64,000 bases of DNA from Flagellimonas_A sp039592695 (GCF_039592695.1 NZ_JBBUTK010000001.1:1178001-1242000), one strand, 5' to 3'; shown: positions 42,279 to 51,485, counted from the first letter of the stretch. The notes: generated from the letters alone by a model not told the origin. A program made the numbers and translations.

Positions 42279-44012
42279 ATGGCCGTAGTTGATTGGATCG
42301 TACTTTGTGCCACACTGGCTTTTATCGTGTTTTATGGGGTTTGGAAAACCCGGGGAAGCAAAAGTGTCGAAGATTATATTCGTGGTGGTGGTAATGCAAA
42401 ATGGTGGACCATTGGCCTTTCGGTAATGGCGACCCAAGCCAGTGCAATCACCTTTCTCTCCACCCCAGGCCAAGCCTTTCATGATGGTATGGGCTTTGTA
42501 CAGTTCTATTTTGGCCTTCCACTTGCCATGGTGGTCATTTGTCTCATTTTCGTTCCTATCTATCACAAGCTAAAAGTGTATACGGCCTACGAGCTTTTAG
42601 AGCAACGGTTTGACCTTAAGACCCGGACGTTGACGGCTATTCTTTTCTTGATTCAACGCGGATTGGCTGCCGGAATCACCATTTTCGCGCCCTCGATTAT
42701 ATTGTCGGCCGTTTTAGGTTGGAATCTGCAAACACTCAACATCCTTATTGGTATTTTGGTCATTATCTACACCGTCTCTGGGGGAACGAAAGCGGTAAGC
42801 GTCACCCATAAACAACAGATGTTCGTCATCATGGTCGGTATGTTCTTTACGTTCTTTTTCATTTTAGGAACGTTGCCACCTGATGTTTCACTGGGCGACT
42901 CGTTAAAAATTGCTGGGGCTACCGATAAATTGAACATTCTTGATTTCGGATTGGACACCCGTAACCGCTATACTTTTTGGAGCGGAATCACGGGAGGGTT
43001 CTTTTTGATGCTCTCTTATTTTGGTACCGACCAGAGCCAGGTGCAACGCTATCTATCTGGCAAATCGATACGTGAAAGTCAATTGGGATTGATTTTCAAT
43101 GGCATTTTAAAAGTACCCATGCAGTTTTTCATTTTGTTGGTAGGGGTCATGGTCTTTATCTTCTACCAATATCAAAGCTCACCATTGAATTTTAATCCCG
43201 CTGCGCGGGATGCGGTTGTGAATTCAACCTTGGCCGAAGATTACAGCTTGCTGCAAGAAGAACATGAAGCACTTGAAAAAGAGAAGCGAATGGCCCAGAA
43301 CGAATATACAAAGGCCCTGCAACTAAAAGACTTTAATTCTATCGAGCAAGCGCGCATCAACATCCTCGCCATCAATGACCGAGAAAATGAAAACCGAAAA
43401 GTGGCAAGAACTATGATTGAAGAAGCGGATCCCGATGTTGAAACCAACGATAAAGACTATGTGTTCATTCATTTTATTCTGAACAATCTGCCCATGGGGC
43501 TTGTCGGGCTACTTTTGGCCGTCATTCTTTCGGCAGCCATGTCGTCGACCGCTTCAGAGCTGAATGCACTGGGTACCATTACGGCTCTTGACCTGTACAA
43601 AAGAAACAGATCCAATACGTTGAACGATTCGCATTATGTGCTTGCCACCAAAGGTTTTACGCTTTTATGGGGAGTCATTGCCATTATCATTGCCTGCGTA
43701 GCGAATCTGTTCGATAATCTCATACAGTTAGTGAACATTATTGGATCCATCTTTTATGGCAATGTACTCGGTATCTTCCTGCTGGCCTTTTTCTTTAAAT
43801 ATATCAAAGGCAATGCGGTCTTTCTGGCCGCAATATTGACACAGATCATCATTTTTGTGCTTTTTTTCACGCTGATTTTTCCCTATGAAAGTGGTCAGGA
43901 GAAGTTGGGCTATCTTTGGTTGAATGCGATAGGTTGTGTATTGGTCATCGTTCTTGCTTCGCTATTTGAACTTTTCGATAAGCTTTTGAGAAAAGAACCC
44001 ATAAACGTATAA
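42279..44012 (+). CDS. Sodium:solute symporter (SSS family)
   Basis: The 577-residue membrane protein has about 13 helices. SSS-family wording includes GLSVMATQASAITFLSTPGQAF in helices 1-2, SYFGTDQSQVQRYL and SAAMSSTASELNALGT in helix 8. A hydrophilic coiled-coil insert of about 80 residues (about 315-400; LLQEEHEALEKEKRMAQNEY) separates two helices. The substrate, probably a sugar, sialic acid or similar, is unknown; the neighbouring sugar-type PIG-L deacetylase hints at uptake of its product. It ends at a strong terminator. Confidence 0.87.
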   Translation: MAVVDWIVLCATLAFIVFYGVWKTRGSKSVEDYIRGGGNAKWWTIGLSVMATQASAITFLSTPGQAFHDGMGFVQFYFGLPLAMVVICLIFVPIYHKLKVYTAYELLEQRFDLKTRTLTAILFLIQRGLAAGITIFAPSIILSAVLGWNLQTLNILIGILVIIYTVSGGTKAVSVTHKQQMFVIMVGMFFTFFFILGTLPPDVSLGDSLKIAGATDKLNILDFGLDTRNRYTFWSGITGGFFLMLSYFGTDQSQVQRYLSGKSIRESQLGLIFNGILKVPMQFFILLVGVMVFIFYQYQSSPLNFNPAARDAVVNSTLAEDYSLLQEEHEALEKEKRMAQNEYTKALQLKDFNSIEQARINILAINDRENENRKVARTMIEEADPDVETNDKDYVFIHFILNNLPMGLVGLLLAVILSAAMSSTASELNALGTITALDLYKRNRSNTLNDSHYVLATKGFTLLWGVIAIIIACVANLFDNLIQLVNIIGSIFYGNVLGIFLLAFFFKYIKGNAVFLAAILTQIIIFVLFFTLIFPYESGQEKLGYLWLNAIGCVLVIVLASLFELFDKLLRKEPINV

Positions 44013-44042
44013 AAAAAACCGGCTGTAAAAGCCGGTTTTTTC
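44013..44042. terminator. Bidirectional terminator after symporter and DUF2911 genes
   Basis: The stem AAACCGGCT/AGCCGGTTT is flanked by A- and T-runs and lies between the symporter stop codon (44012) and the convergent DUF2911 stop (44061). Confidence 0.9.
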
Positions 44043-44060
44043 CATGAAAACAAAATAGTT

Positions 44061-44909
44061 TTAAAGAGCGCCCCACTCTTTCAAAGAGTCTTTGTTCAAT
44101 TTCACATAATCAGCGTTACCGGCCTTTTCAGCTGAAGCCAAAGATTTTTTTGCTGCTTCAATGGCTGCCTTGGTATCACCAAGCTTAGCATGAATTAGTG
44201 ATTGCTTGCGCATTACCCAGAACATTCTCCCTTCTTCGTCCATGGCGACCGCTTTGTCAATCCATTCTTTTGCCTTGTCCATATCTTTTCCTTCATCATA
44301 GTAATATGAAGCAGCAGCATAGTACTGATTGGCAGAAGGGCCACTCATTACGGCTTCAATACTTTTCTGTGCTTTGTCAAGGGTAGGCACTTCAAACTTT
44401 ACTCCTACATAGGCTTTCTCCCAAAGCATGCCCAACGTAGCGCCGTTGTTGTGCAAATCATCGATCGTAATGGTGAACGTTTCTACGGGCATTGGCATTT
44501 CATAGACTTGGGCCTTGGTCGTCAATGCCACTTTTGAAGCATCCCATTCTTGTGGGGTGCCCCAATTATTGGTGTCAGCATAAAAAATAACTTCCCAAAC
44601 GGCTTCACCAGGCTTGGTATAAATGGCATACGACCCAGCTTTCAATTCCTTTCCATCGATTGTTACGTCATCGCTGAAAGTAATGGTCGTGTTTTTGTTG
44701 GCACCGGTTCTCCAAAGTGCATCATAGGGAACCAAATCACCAAAAATGGTCCTTCCCTTCATAGAGGGTCTTGAATACTCTACTTTTACATCGGTCAAAC
44801 CTACTTCTTGCTTTAATTTTGAGCTAGGACTAGGCTGTGGTGTCTGCATTTGGGCTGTCATCGATAGCGATAGCACAGCTGCACATGCAACTAGAAATAA
44901 TTTTTTCAT
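44061..44909 (-). CDS. Secreted DUF2911/TPR protein
   Basis: The 282-residue protein has a signal peptide (MKKLFLVACAAVLSLSMTAQ) and a DUF2911 beta domain (DVKVEYSRPSMKGRTIFG; PYDALWRTGANKNTTI; SYAIYTKPGEAVWEVIFY). Two to three helical TPR-like repeats follow at the C-terminus (KAKEWIDKAVAMDEEGRMFW). The family is common in Bacteroidetes and its function is not established. It is monocistronic and is closed by the shared terminator at 44013-44042. Confidence 0.85.
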   Translation of the reverse strand: MKKLFLVACAAVLSLSMTAQMQTPQPSPSSKLKQEVGLTDVKVEYSRPSMKGRTIFGDLVPYDALWRTGANKNTTITFSDDVTIDGKELKAGSYAIYTKPGEAVWEVIFYADTNNWGTPQEWDASKVALTTKAQVYEMPMPVETFTITIDDLHNNGATLGMLWEKAYVGVKFEVPTLDKAQKSIEAVMSGPSANQYYAAASYYYDEGKDMDKAKEWIDKAVAMDEEGRMFWVMRKQSLIHAKLGDTKAAIEAAKKSLASAEKAGNADYVKLNKDSLKEWGAL

Positions 44910-45007
44910 TGTATAGTGGTTTTAAAGTGGATATAGCCACAAATCTACCTATAAACCCGACCCTATCTTGTTAAAAATTACATAAAGAAACTGCGCCCAG
45001 AAGTAGT

Positions 45008-46147
45008 TCAATCACGTATAAAAGGTCTTGAAATAATGCCATTGCCATGGAAAAATGCCAAATGATAGATGGAAGGTTCAAAAGTGGAAAGATTCACCTC
45101 ACGTTCAGGTATATCTTCTAGTGGAGTAAATTGTACCAGCCTACCCACACTATCAAAAATGCCCATACCAAAAATTGGGGCCCTAACATTGAGCTCATAA
45201 CTGAGAATATCAGAGCCAAAGGTGCGGTATAAAACCAAGTCTCCCGCTATCTCGGGTTCAGCAGGCTCTTCGCCATCGCCAGGTTCATCTTCTTCGTTCA
45301 ATGAAAATCGAAACAAACGGGATGTTGAGGTTATGGGCGGACTTGTACTATTGAACGCTTCTGATGTGGCATAAAGAGTTTCCCCAACTTTTGTGATGGC
45401 TTCAATTTGGGCAAAGCCCACATTTAAGTCTGTCTTTGTGGTGTTCGTTGAAAAAATGGAATCAGCATCCACATTTTCTACCCTGACAAAAAAAGGAGTC
45501 AGAAACTGCGAGTAGCCCACCAGATACAATTCGTTGATTATTTCATCGTAAGTGGCACCCGTGACCAAGCCATCGATTTGATAATCACCTAAACGTTGTG
45601 CCAAAAATGCTCCCTGCAACTTCGGCAAACGATAGGCAGTTGTACCCTGGCGTTGCCATTGTTTGGTGAGTACCACGAGGTCATCCCCCAAAACAAACAG
45701 GGCTTCTGCATCAAAGTCACTGTTTGCCGAAGCTGTAAAGTCATTTTGGTCTTCGTAAAAAAAGTCAATGGTTTCAGCTGATACAGTATCCGATTGGTCG
45801 TACACTGCTTTTGGAATTTTAAGAATTTTCAAATCCTGTCGGTCACCAAGATTGTTGCCGATATCGGCAATGTAAATAAAGTTGTTATCTTGGGTGATAT
45901 CTTCCCAATCTGTATTGCTAACATTTTCAATGGTAACCGTTCTGACAATCTGCAGTGAGGTGGTGTCAATTTCATAAAGCTGTGGCAAATTACCGGAGTC
46001 ATTGTGGGTAATCAAGCGTCCATTGTAAAAAATAAGTCCAGATGTTTCATGAATGCCAGAGGGCAACTCGCCAATAGCTGTAATGTTGCTTTGAGACCAA
46101 CCGGTAATGGCAAAAAAAACCATCAAAATGACTGCACTTGCTTTCAT
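45008..46147 (-). CDS. Secreted beta-propeller-like protein with T9SS-type C-terminus
   Basis: The 379-residue product has a signal peptide (MKASAVILMVFFAITGWSQ). A region of about 270 residues with propeller-like blades follows (ETSGLIFYNGRLITHNDSG; NVSNTDWEDITQDNNFIYIADIG). An acidic linker (EEDEPGDGEEPAEPE) leads to a C-terminal domain of about 80 residues (IFDSVGRLVQFTPLED to HGNGIISRPFIRD) that looks like a type IX secretion sorting domain. It is probably a surface or secreted protein; no catalytic motif is seen. Confidence 0.7.
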   Translation of the reverse strand: MKASAVILMVFFAITGWSQSNITAIGELPSGIHETSGLIFYNGRLITHNDSGNLPQLYEIDTTSLQIVRTVTIENVSNTDWEDITQDNNFIYIADIGNNLGDRQDLKILKIPKAVYDQSDTVSAETIDFFYEDQNDFTASANSDFDAEALFVLGDDLVVLTKQWQRQGTTAYRLPKLQGAFLAQRLGDYQIDGLVTGATYDEIINELYLVGYSQFLTPFFVRVENVDADSIFSTNTTKTDLNVGFAQIEAITKVGETLYATSEAFNSTSPPITSTSRLFRFSLNEEDEPGDGEEPAEPEIAGDLVLYRTFGSDILSYELNVRAPIFGMGIFDSVGRLVQFTPLEDIPEREVNLSTFEPSIYHLAFFHGNGIISRPFIRD

Positions 46148-46276
46148 GACTTAATATATAGAAAGATACTCGTTTCGTCTTTACAATAATAAAAACTCCG
46201 ATTACAATGTCATTTTACCGTTTTTTTGATTAAAATCCTATGTTTTTAGTACCCTTGAAGCCTTGTGAATTTATAA

Positions 46277-46310
46277 TTTGTTTAACCATTAACTTTTTTA
46301 GTTAAACAAA
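46277..46310 (+). promoter_or_regulatory. Inverted repeat upstream of photolyase operon (putative operator)
   Basis: TTTGTTTAAC (46277-46286) and GTTAAACAAA (46301-46310) form perfect 10-bp arms with a 14-bp spacer. They lie 30 bp upstream of the first ATG of the SRPBCC-SDR-photolyase operon. Both arms are AT-rich and there is no T-tract or GC core, so an operator is more likely than a terminator. The binding protein is unknown. Confidence 0.5.
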
Positions 46311-46339
46311 AATGATGTTATTTTCGTGAAAAGTCACAG

Positions 46340-46831
46340 ATGAAATTATACCAACTGAAAGCCAAACAGGGGCTGCCCATTTCACGGAGAGAGGCTTGGG
46401 AATTTCTTTCAGATCCCAAAAACCTGAAAGTGATCACGCCAGACAAAATGGGGTTCCATATTTTATCAGGCGCCGACAGACCCATGTACCAAGGCCAAAT
46501 CATTCAGTACATTGTGAAGCCGTTTCCGGGATTTTCAACCAAGTGGGTCACTGAAATCACCCATGTGAAAGATGGAGAGTATTTTGTTGACGAACAACGC
46601 TTTGGCCCCTACTCCCTCTGGCATCACAAACACTTTTTGACCGAAATCGAGGGAGGCGTAGAAATGGAAGACTTGATTGACTATAAAATACCGTTTGGGT
46701 TCATCGGGCAAGTGGCACAACCCTTTGTAGTAAAAAAGCAATTGAAAAAAATATTTGAATATCGAGAAGCGAAGCTTAATTCGCTTTTCGGTACCCTAAA
46801 CGGATACCAAAACTTTTTAGAATTGAACTGA
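46340..46831 (+). CDS. SRPBCC/START-like ligand-binding protein
   Basis: The 163-residue protein has the coenzyme Q-binding/START-like fold pattern: N-terminal ISRREAWEFLSDPKNLKVITP, central FSTKWVTEITHVKDGEYFVDEQ and a long C-terminal helix (VKKQLKKIFEYREAKLNSLF). Such proteins bind lipids or other hydrophobic ligands in a helix-grip pocket; the ligand is unknown. It is the first gene of a tight operon with an SDR (1-bp gap) and a DNA photolyase. Similar SRPBCC genes are often found in light-responsive clusters. Confidence 0.83.
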   Translation: MKLYQLKAKQGLPISRREAWEFLSDPKNLKVITPDKMGFHILSGADRPMYQGQIIQYIVKPFPGFSTKWVTEITHVKDGEYFVDEQRFGPYSLWHHKHFLTEIEGGVEMEDLIDYKIPFGFIGQVAQPFVVKKQLKKIFEYREAKLNSLFGTLNGYQNFLELN

Positions 46832-46832
46832 C

Positions 46833-47525
46833 ATGGCAAAAAATTATGTATTGATAGGCGGCTCTCATGGCATCGGCTTTGAAATCGCCAAAAAACTTCT
46901 CGACCATCATACAGTGTATGTGGCCTCACGCACCAACGAACAACTGGGCAATTTGGATGTAAATTACATCGCATTCGATGCGACGACCGATACCCTAAAC
47001 GAGGATGAACTGCCCAAAGAAATTCACGGATTTGTCTACTGCCCAGGCAGTATCAACCTGAAACCCTTCAAGATGATGGGCGAAGAGACTTTTCGTGAGG
47101 ATATGGAGCTCAATTTCTTTTCAATGGTAAAGGTGGTCAAGACCATCATGTCAAGAATGGCTGAGGGATCGTCCATGGTGTTTTTCAGCACCGTTGCGGT
47201 TCAGACCGGTATGCCCTTTCACACCAGTGTAGCGGCTGCTAAAGGAGCCATTGAAGGTTTTGCCAAATCGTTGGCCGCAGAATATGCCCCAAACGTAAGG
47301 GTCAACTGCATCGCACCTTCTTTGGTTGACACGCCATTAGCGAGCCGGCTTCTGAACAATGATAAAAAACGTGAAACAATGTCAGAGCGGCATCCCATGA
47401 AACGTGTGGGAACCCCTGCCGATATTGCCAACCTTGCCGTGTTTTTGCTTGAGGAAAACAGCAATTGGGTGACCGGTCAAATTCTGGGGATTGATGGCGG
47501 AATGTCAACCTTAAACATATCTTAA
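46833..47525 (+). CDS. Short-chain dehydrogenase/reductase in photolyase operon
   Basis: The 230-residue SDR has GGSHGIGFEIA (dinucleotide binding), a Ser in FFSTVAV, and the C-terminal SDR tail WVTGQILGIDGGMSTL. The YxxxK Tyr position is changed: the segment reads FHTSVAAAKGAIEG, so the usual Tyr is replaced by Val while the Lys is kept. It may therefore be catalytically altered or use another residue. Its stop codon overlaps the photolyase start codon (TAATG). Confidence 0.82.
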   Translation: MAKNYVLIGGSHGIGFEIAKKLLDHHTVYVASRTNEQLGNLDVNYIAFDATTDTLNEDELPKEIHGFVYCPGSINLKPFKMMGEETFREDMELNFFSMVKVVKTIMSRMAEGSSMVFFSTVAVQTGMPFHTSVAAAKGAIEGFAKSLAAEYAPNVRVNCIAPSLVDTPLASRLLNNDKKRETMSERHPMKRVGTPADIANLAVFLLEENSNWVTGQILGIDGGMSTLNIS

Positions 47526-48835
47526 TGGCAGATAACGTCAATATTTTTTGGTTTCGTAGGGATTTACGGTTCGATGACAATGTCGGGTTCTACAATGCCC
47601 TGAAGGGAGACCATCCCGTTTTGCCAATCTTTATTTTTGACACCGAAATTCTGGATAAACTTCCCAAAGACGATGCCCGTGTGACCTTCATCCACGAGAC
47701 ATTGCAAAAAATGCGCTCAGCACTTCAAGATGAGCATGACAGTTCAATAGCAATGTACCACGGCACTCCAGAAAATATTTTTAAACATCTTTCAAAGAAA
47801 TATGACGTTGGCACAGTGTTCACAAACCGAGACTACGAACCCTATGCCAAAGAACGTGATGACCATATTAAAAGGTTGTTGGCTGACCACGATGTCGATT
47901 TCAAGACCTTCAAAGACCAGGTCATTTTTGAAAAAGATGAAGTAGTCAAAGATGATGGCGACCCGTATGTAGTCTACACACCCTACATGAAAAAATGGAA
48001 GGCAACTTTTGACGAAGACGATAACCTGAAAATCTACTATACCAGCCAGGTTTTAGACAATCTTATTAAGCACAGTCGATTGCCCAATCTATCACTCTCA
48101 GATATCGGATTTGAAAAGTCTTCTATTTCGGTTCCCGATTATACCGTGACCCCTACCTTGATCGAGAATTATGAAGATACCCGAAACTTTCCTGCCAAGG
48201 AAAATGGCACTTCACGTTTGGGGCCCCATCTTCGTTTTGGAACCGTTTCCATCAGAAAAATGGTCAAAAAGGCCATCGCTGAAAGGAATGAAGTTTTTTG
48301 GAGCGAGCTGATTTGGCGTGAATTCTTCATGCAAATCCTCTGGCATTTTCCCAGAACGGTGAATGAAGCCTTCCGTAAAAAATATGACAGAATCGAATGG
48401 CGCAACGACGAAGAAGAATTCGAAAAATGGAAAAATGGGGAAACCGGCTATGCCCTCGTCGATGCCGGTATGCGAGAACTCAACCAGTCGGGGTACATGC
48501 ATAATCGGGTGCGGATGCTCGGGGCAAGCTTTCTATGCAAGCATTTGCTGATTGACTGGCGGTGGGGCGAAGCTTATTTTGCAGAAAAACTGCTCGATTA
48601 TGAAATGGCGAGCAATGTGGGCAATTGGCAGTGGGCAGCAGGCAGTGGTGTCGACGCGGCTCCCTATTTCCGCATTTTCAACCCAATGACGCAAGTTGAA
48701 AAATTTGACAAGAACAAAAAATACATCAAAGCGTGGGTTCCCGAATACGGTACCGATGAGTATCCTGAAAAAATGGTCAATCACAAAGAGGCGCGAGAAC
48801 GTTGTCTTGAAGTCTATAAAGAGGCTGTCGGCTAA
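47525..48835 (+). CDS. Deoxyribodipyrimidine photolyase / cryptochrome family
   Basis: The 436-residue flavoprotein has an N-terminal photolyase domain (IFWFRRDLRFDDNVGFYNAL) and a C-terminal FAD-binding domain with FWSELIWREFFMQILW, NQSGYMHNRVRMLGASFL and NVGNWQWAAGSGVDAAPYFRIFNP. These are typical of class I CPD photolyases, which split cyclobutane pyrimidine dimers with blue light. A cryptochrome-like photoreceptor role cannot be excluded. It is the last gene of the SRPBCC-SDR-photolyase operon, which a 10-bp-arm inverted repeat precedes. Confidence 0.9.
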   Translation: MADNVNIFWFRRDLRFDDNVGFYNALKGDHPVLPIFIFDTEILDKLPKDDARVTFIHETLQKMRSALQDEHDSSIAMYHGTPENIFKHLSKKYDVGTVFTNRDYEPYAKERDDHIKRLLADHDVDFKTFKDQVIFEKDEVVKDDGDPYVVYTPYMKKWKATFDEDDNLKIYYTSQVLDNLIKHSRLPNLSLSDIGFEKSSISVPDYTVTPTLIENYEDTRNFPAKENGTSRLGPHLRFGTVSIRKMVKKAIAERNEVFWSELIWREFFMQILWHFPRTVNEAFRKKYDRIEWRNDEEEFEKWKNGETGYALVDAGMRELNQSGYMHNRVRMLGASFLCKHLLIDWRWGEAYFAEKLLDYEMASNVGNWQWAAGSGVDAAPYFRIFNPMTQVEKFDKNKKYIKAWVPEYGTDEYPEKMVNHKEARERCLEVYKEAVG

Positions 48836-48878
48836 CTCATTTTTTGGTATTTTAGAAGTCCTCTTAAACTATTAGAAA

Positions 48879-50309
48879 ATGAATAAAAATTTCCTTACAC
48901 TATTGTTCATTGCAGCAACCCTTCAATTTGCTGTTGGCCAAAAAATAGGCAAGAACAAACAGGCCGTCATCACTTCCATCGAAAAACACAAATCTGAGCT
49001 GATTCGTATCAGTGATTCCATTTGGGCACTGGCAGAGACCGCTTTCGAAGAATCCAAATCCGCAGAAGTGTTGGCCGAATACGCCGAAAAAAACGGATTG
49101 AAGGTCACACGGGGAGTTGCAGACATTCCTACCGCATTCACTGCCACGTATGGTTCTGGCAAACCCGTTATCAGTATTTTGGGAGAATTTGATGCCCTGC
49201 CAGGTTTGTCGCAAAAAACAGAACCGACCAAAAACCCAAGAATTGATGGCGCTCCGGGGCACGGATGCGGCCACAATATGTTCGGTGCTGCCAGTCTGGG
49301 TTCGGCCATCGCCATCAAAGAACTGATAGCTGATGGAAAAATAAAAGGGACCGTCAAATTCTTGGGGACGCCCGCAGAAGAAAAGTACTTTGCCAAAGTC
49401 TGGATGGTCGAAGCGGGACTTTGGGACGATGTTGACGTGAACATCAGTTGGCACCCTGGTGCAAACATTGAAGCCGATGTACAGAGCGGACTTTCCCTTA
49501 TCGATTTTATTGTGGAATTCTACGGACAAGCAGCGCATGCCTCTGCCGACCCATGGAATGGTCGAAGTGCCTCAGATGCTCTGGAACTCTACACCACGGG
49601 TATCAATTACTACCGCGAACATATCAAACCCACTTCTAGAATACATTACCATATTCAAGATGGCGGGCAAGTAGTGAATGTGGTGCCTGATTATTCTAAA
49701 ATCTGGGTGCGGGTGCGCGACCCAAAGAGAAAAGTAATGCTGCCCACTTATGAACAGGTCAAAAAAATGGCTGAAGGTGCGGCAATCATGGCCAATGTAG
49801 AATACAAAATTTCGCTGGTTTCAGGTATTTACGAAACCTTGGTCAATCGCTCTGGCGGTGAAATCATGCAAGAAAACTTAGAATTGCTCGGCCCTATTAC
49901 TTATACAGCAGAAGAAACAGCCTTTGGCAAGGCCATTCAAAAGGCCACCGGCAAACCTGAAGTTGGTATGGACAGCAGCATTGAACCCTTAAAAGAAACA
50001 GAGGAGTTTCCAGGGGGTGGGTCAACCGATGTGGGTGATGTGAGCTGGAATGTGCCCAACATCAACTTAAGCGTGACCGTAGCCCCAAAAGATACCCCAT
50101 GGCACTCTTGGGCAGTTGTGGCCTGTGGTGGTATGAGCATCGGTCATAAGGGAATGGTCTATGCGTCAAAGGCGATGGCGATGACCATGGTCGATTTGTT
50201 CGAAAATCAAAAGTTGGTCGACAAGGTCAAAGAAGAATTCAAAAACCGAAAAGGAGACGAAAAATACGAGGCCATGATTGATGGCCCGCCCCCTATCGGC
50301 AGTAACTAA
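48879..50309 (+). CDS. Secreted M20 family amidohydrolase (AbgB/HipO-like)
   Basis: The 476-residue protein has a signal peptide (MNKNFLTLLFIAATLQFAVGQ). Metal-site motifs are LGEFDALPGL, GHGCGHNMFGAA (Cys-x-His with His) and GTPAEEKYFAKVWMVEAG (catalytic Glu pair), followed by the dimerisation domain. The wording is closest to AbgB-type p-aminobenzoyl-glutamate hydrolases, but periplasmic export and broad specificity in the family leave the substrate open. It is preceded by a 43-bp gap and followed by the Lacal_2735 gene on the same strand. Confidence 0.87.
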   Translation: MNKNFLTLLFIAATLQFAVGQKIGKNKQAVITSIEKHKSELIRISDSIWALAETAFEESKSAEVLAEYAEKNGLKVTRGVADIPTAFTATYGSGKPVISILGEFDALPGLSQKTEPTKNPRIDGAPGHGCGHNMFGAASLGSAIAIKELIADGKIKGTVKFLGTPAEEKYFAKVWMVEAGLWDDVDVNISWHPGANIEADVQSGLSLIDFIVEFYGQAAHASADPWNGRSASDALELYTTGINYYREHIKPTSRIHYHIQDGGQVVNVVPDYSKIWVRVRDPKRKVMLPTYEQVKKMAEGAAIMANVEYKISLVSGIYETLVNRSGGEIMQENLELLGPITYTAEETAFGKAIQKATGKPEVGMDSSIEPLKETEEFPGGGSTDVGDVSWNVPNINLSVTVAPKDTPWHSWAVVACGGMSIGHKGMVYASKAMAMTMVDLFENQKLVDKVKEEFKNRKGDEKYEAMIDGPPPIGSN

Positions 50310-50334
50310 GTGAGTTCACCAAATAAAAATTGCT

Positions 50335-50502
50335 ATGTTCAACTTGTTCAAAAAGAAATCCGAAAAAGAAAAATTACAAGAGAAGTATCAAAAATTGATG
50401 AAAGAAGCTTTTGAGCTTTCTAAAACCAACAGGTCAGCCAGTGATGATAAATATGCAGAAGCAGATGCAGTTCAAAAAAGAATTGACACCATTTCAAAAT
50501 AA
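50335..50502 (+). CDS. Lacal_2735 family small protein
   Basis: The 55-residue protein starts MFNLFKKKSEKEKLQEKYQ and continues through LMKEAFELSKTNRSASDDKY to a Lys-rich C-terminus. It is a helical, highly charged peptide that matches the small flavobacterial Lacal_2735 family. The function is unknown. It lies 25 bp after the M20 gene, and its 3' end overlaps the likely start of the secreted VOC protein gene in another frame by 38 bp. Confidence 0.8.
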   Translation: MFNLFKKKSEKEKLQEKYQKLMKEAFELSKTNRSASDDKYAEADAVQKRIDTISK

Positions 50503-51397
50503 CCATTTTTCAAAAATTATCGCCGTTTGTCTTTTAATTGTGGCCACAACTCCGATTTACGCCCAAAAAACTGCTTTAGATCGGTTTGAACCCTTGATGG
50601 GCAAAACTTGGAAAGCCGAGGGCGCTTGGGGCGATGGTTCAAAATTTAAACAAGAGAGCAGTTTTGAATATGGGTTGGATAGCACGATAGTTTTGGTAAA
50701 ATCAAAAGGGTACACCAATCAGCAACAAACGGAATATGGCGATCGCAACCACGGCATCCGGAAATTTGATTCTGAATCAAATTCACTTAAATTCTGGGAA
50801 TATGATGTTTTTGGAGGAATCACAAAGGGAACTGTTTATACGGAAGGGAAAAATATTCGCTACGAATATGAATACGAGGGAACCACGGTGACCGATTTGT
50901 GGGAATATGTGGATGGCAACACCTATAACTTCAAGGTAGGAAGCTATGCAGACGGCGAATGGAAACAGGTCTATCTAGAAACCACTTTCAATGCTGAGCC
51001 AGAAAACGGATTCAATTTTGATTTTGACCATCAATCGCTGGTCGTCACCAAATTGATTGATACCGGTAATTTTTATCGTGACATACTTCAACTTGAAGAG
51101 ATTCCGCATCCTGATAGAGCTCCCGGTTTTCGGTGGTTCAAGGTCAAGGGCAATTCACAATTGCATCTCATCAAAAAAGATGTGATCGAGTTCAAGAAAG
51201 ATAAAAGTATTCATTTATGCCTTTCCACAGCAAGCCTCGAAAAGTTTATAGAACACCTGATGGCCCAAAAAATAGATTTTTATGATTGGCCAGGTAACAA
51301 AAATTCAGTCACCAACAGGTCAGATGGTGTCAAACAGATTTATGTTCAAGACCCTGATGGCTATTGGATCGAGATAAACAATGCCGAGCACAATTAG
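50465..51397 (+). CDS. Secreted two-domain protein: DUF1579-like plus VOC (glyoxalase) domain
   Basis: The product is about 310 residues from the ATG at 50465; ATGs at 50444 and 50453 are alternatives. It has an N-terminal hydrophobic export signal (FSKIIAVCLLIVATTPIYAQ). The middle part (FEPLMGKTWKAEGAWGDGSKF to KQVYLETTFN) resembles DUF1579-type beta-barrel domains. The last 130 residues form a VOC domain (LIDTGNFYRDILQLEEIPH to YVQDPDGYWIEINN). An exported VOC domain fused to such a module is unusual. The start overlaps the Lacal_2735 gene. Confidence 0.72.
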   Translation: MQFKKELTPFQNNHFSKIIAVCLLIVATTPIYAQKTALDRFEPLMGKTWKAEGAWGDGSKFKQESSFEYGLDSTIVLVKSKGYTNQQQTEYGDRNHGIRKFDSESNSLKFWEYDVFGGITKGTVYTEGKNIRYEYEYEGTTVTDLWEYVDGNTYNFKVGSYADGEWKQVYLETTFNAEPENGFNFDFDHQSLVVTKLIDTGNFYRDILQLEEIPHPDRAPGFRWFKVKGNSQLHLIKKDVIEFKKDKSIHLCLSTASLEKFIEHLMAQKIDFYDWPGNKNSVTNRSDGVKQIYVQDPDGYWIEINNAEHN

Positions 51398-51485
51398 GCC
51401 ATCCAAAAAATTGTCCCCTTCTTGCATCCGACAGGCGTATGCGAGAGGAATGCATAGCTTTAGGGAATGTATGAAAACTTAAAAA

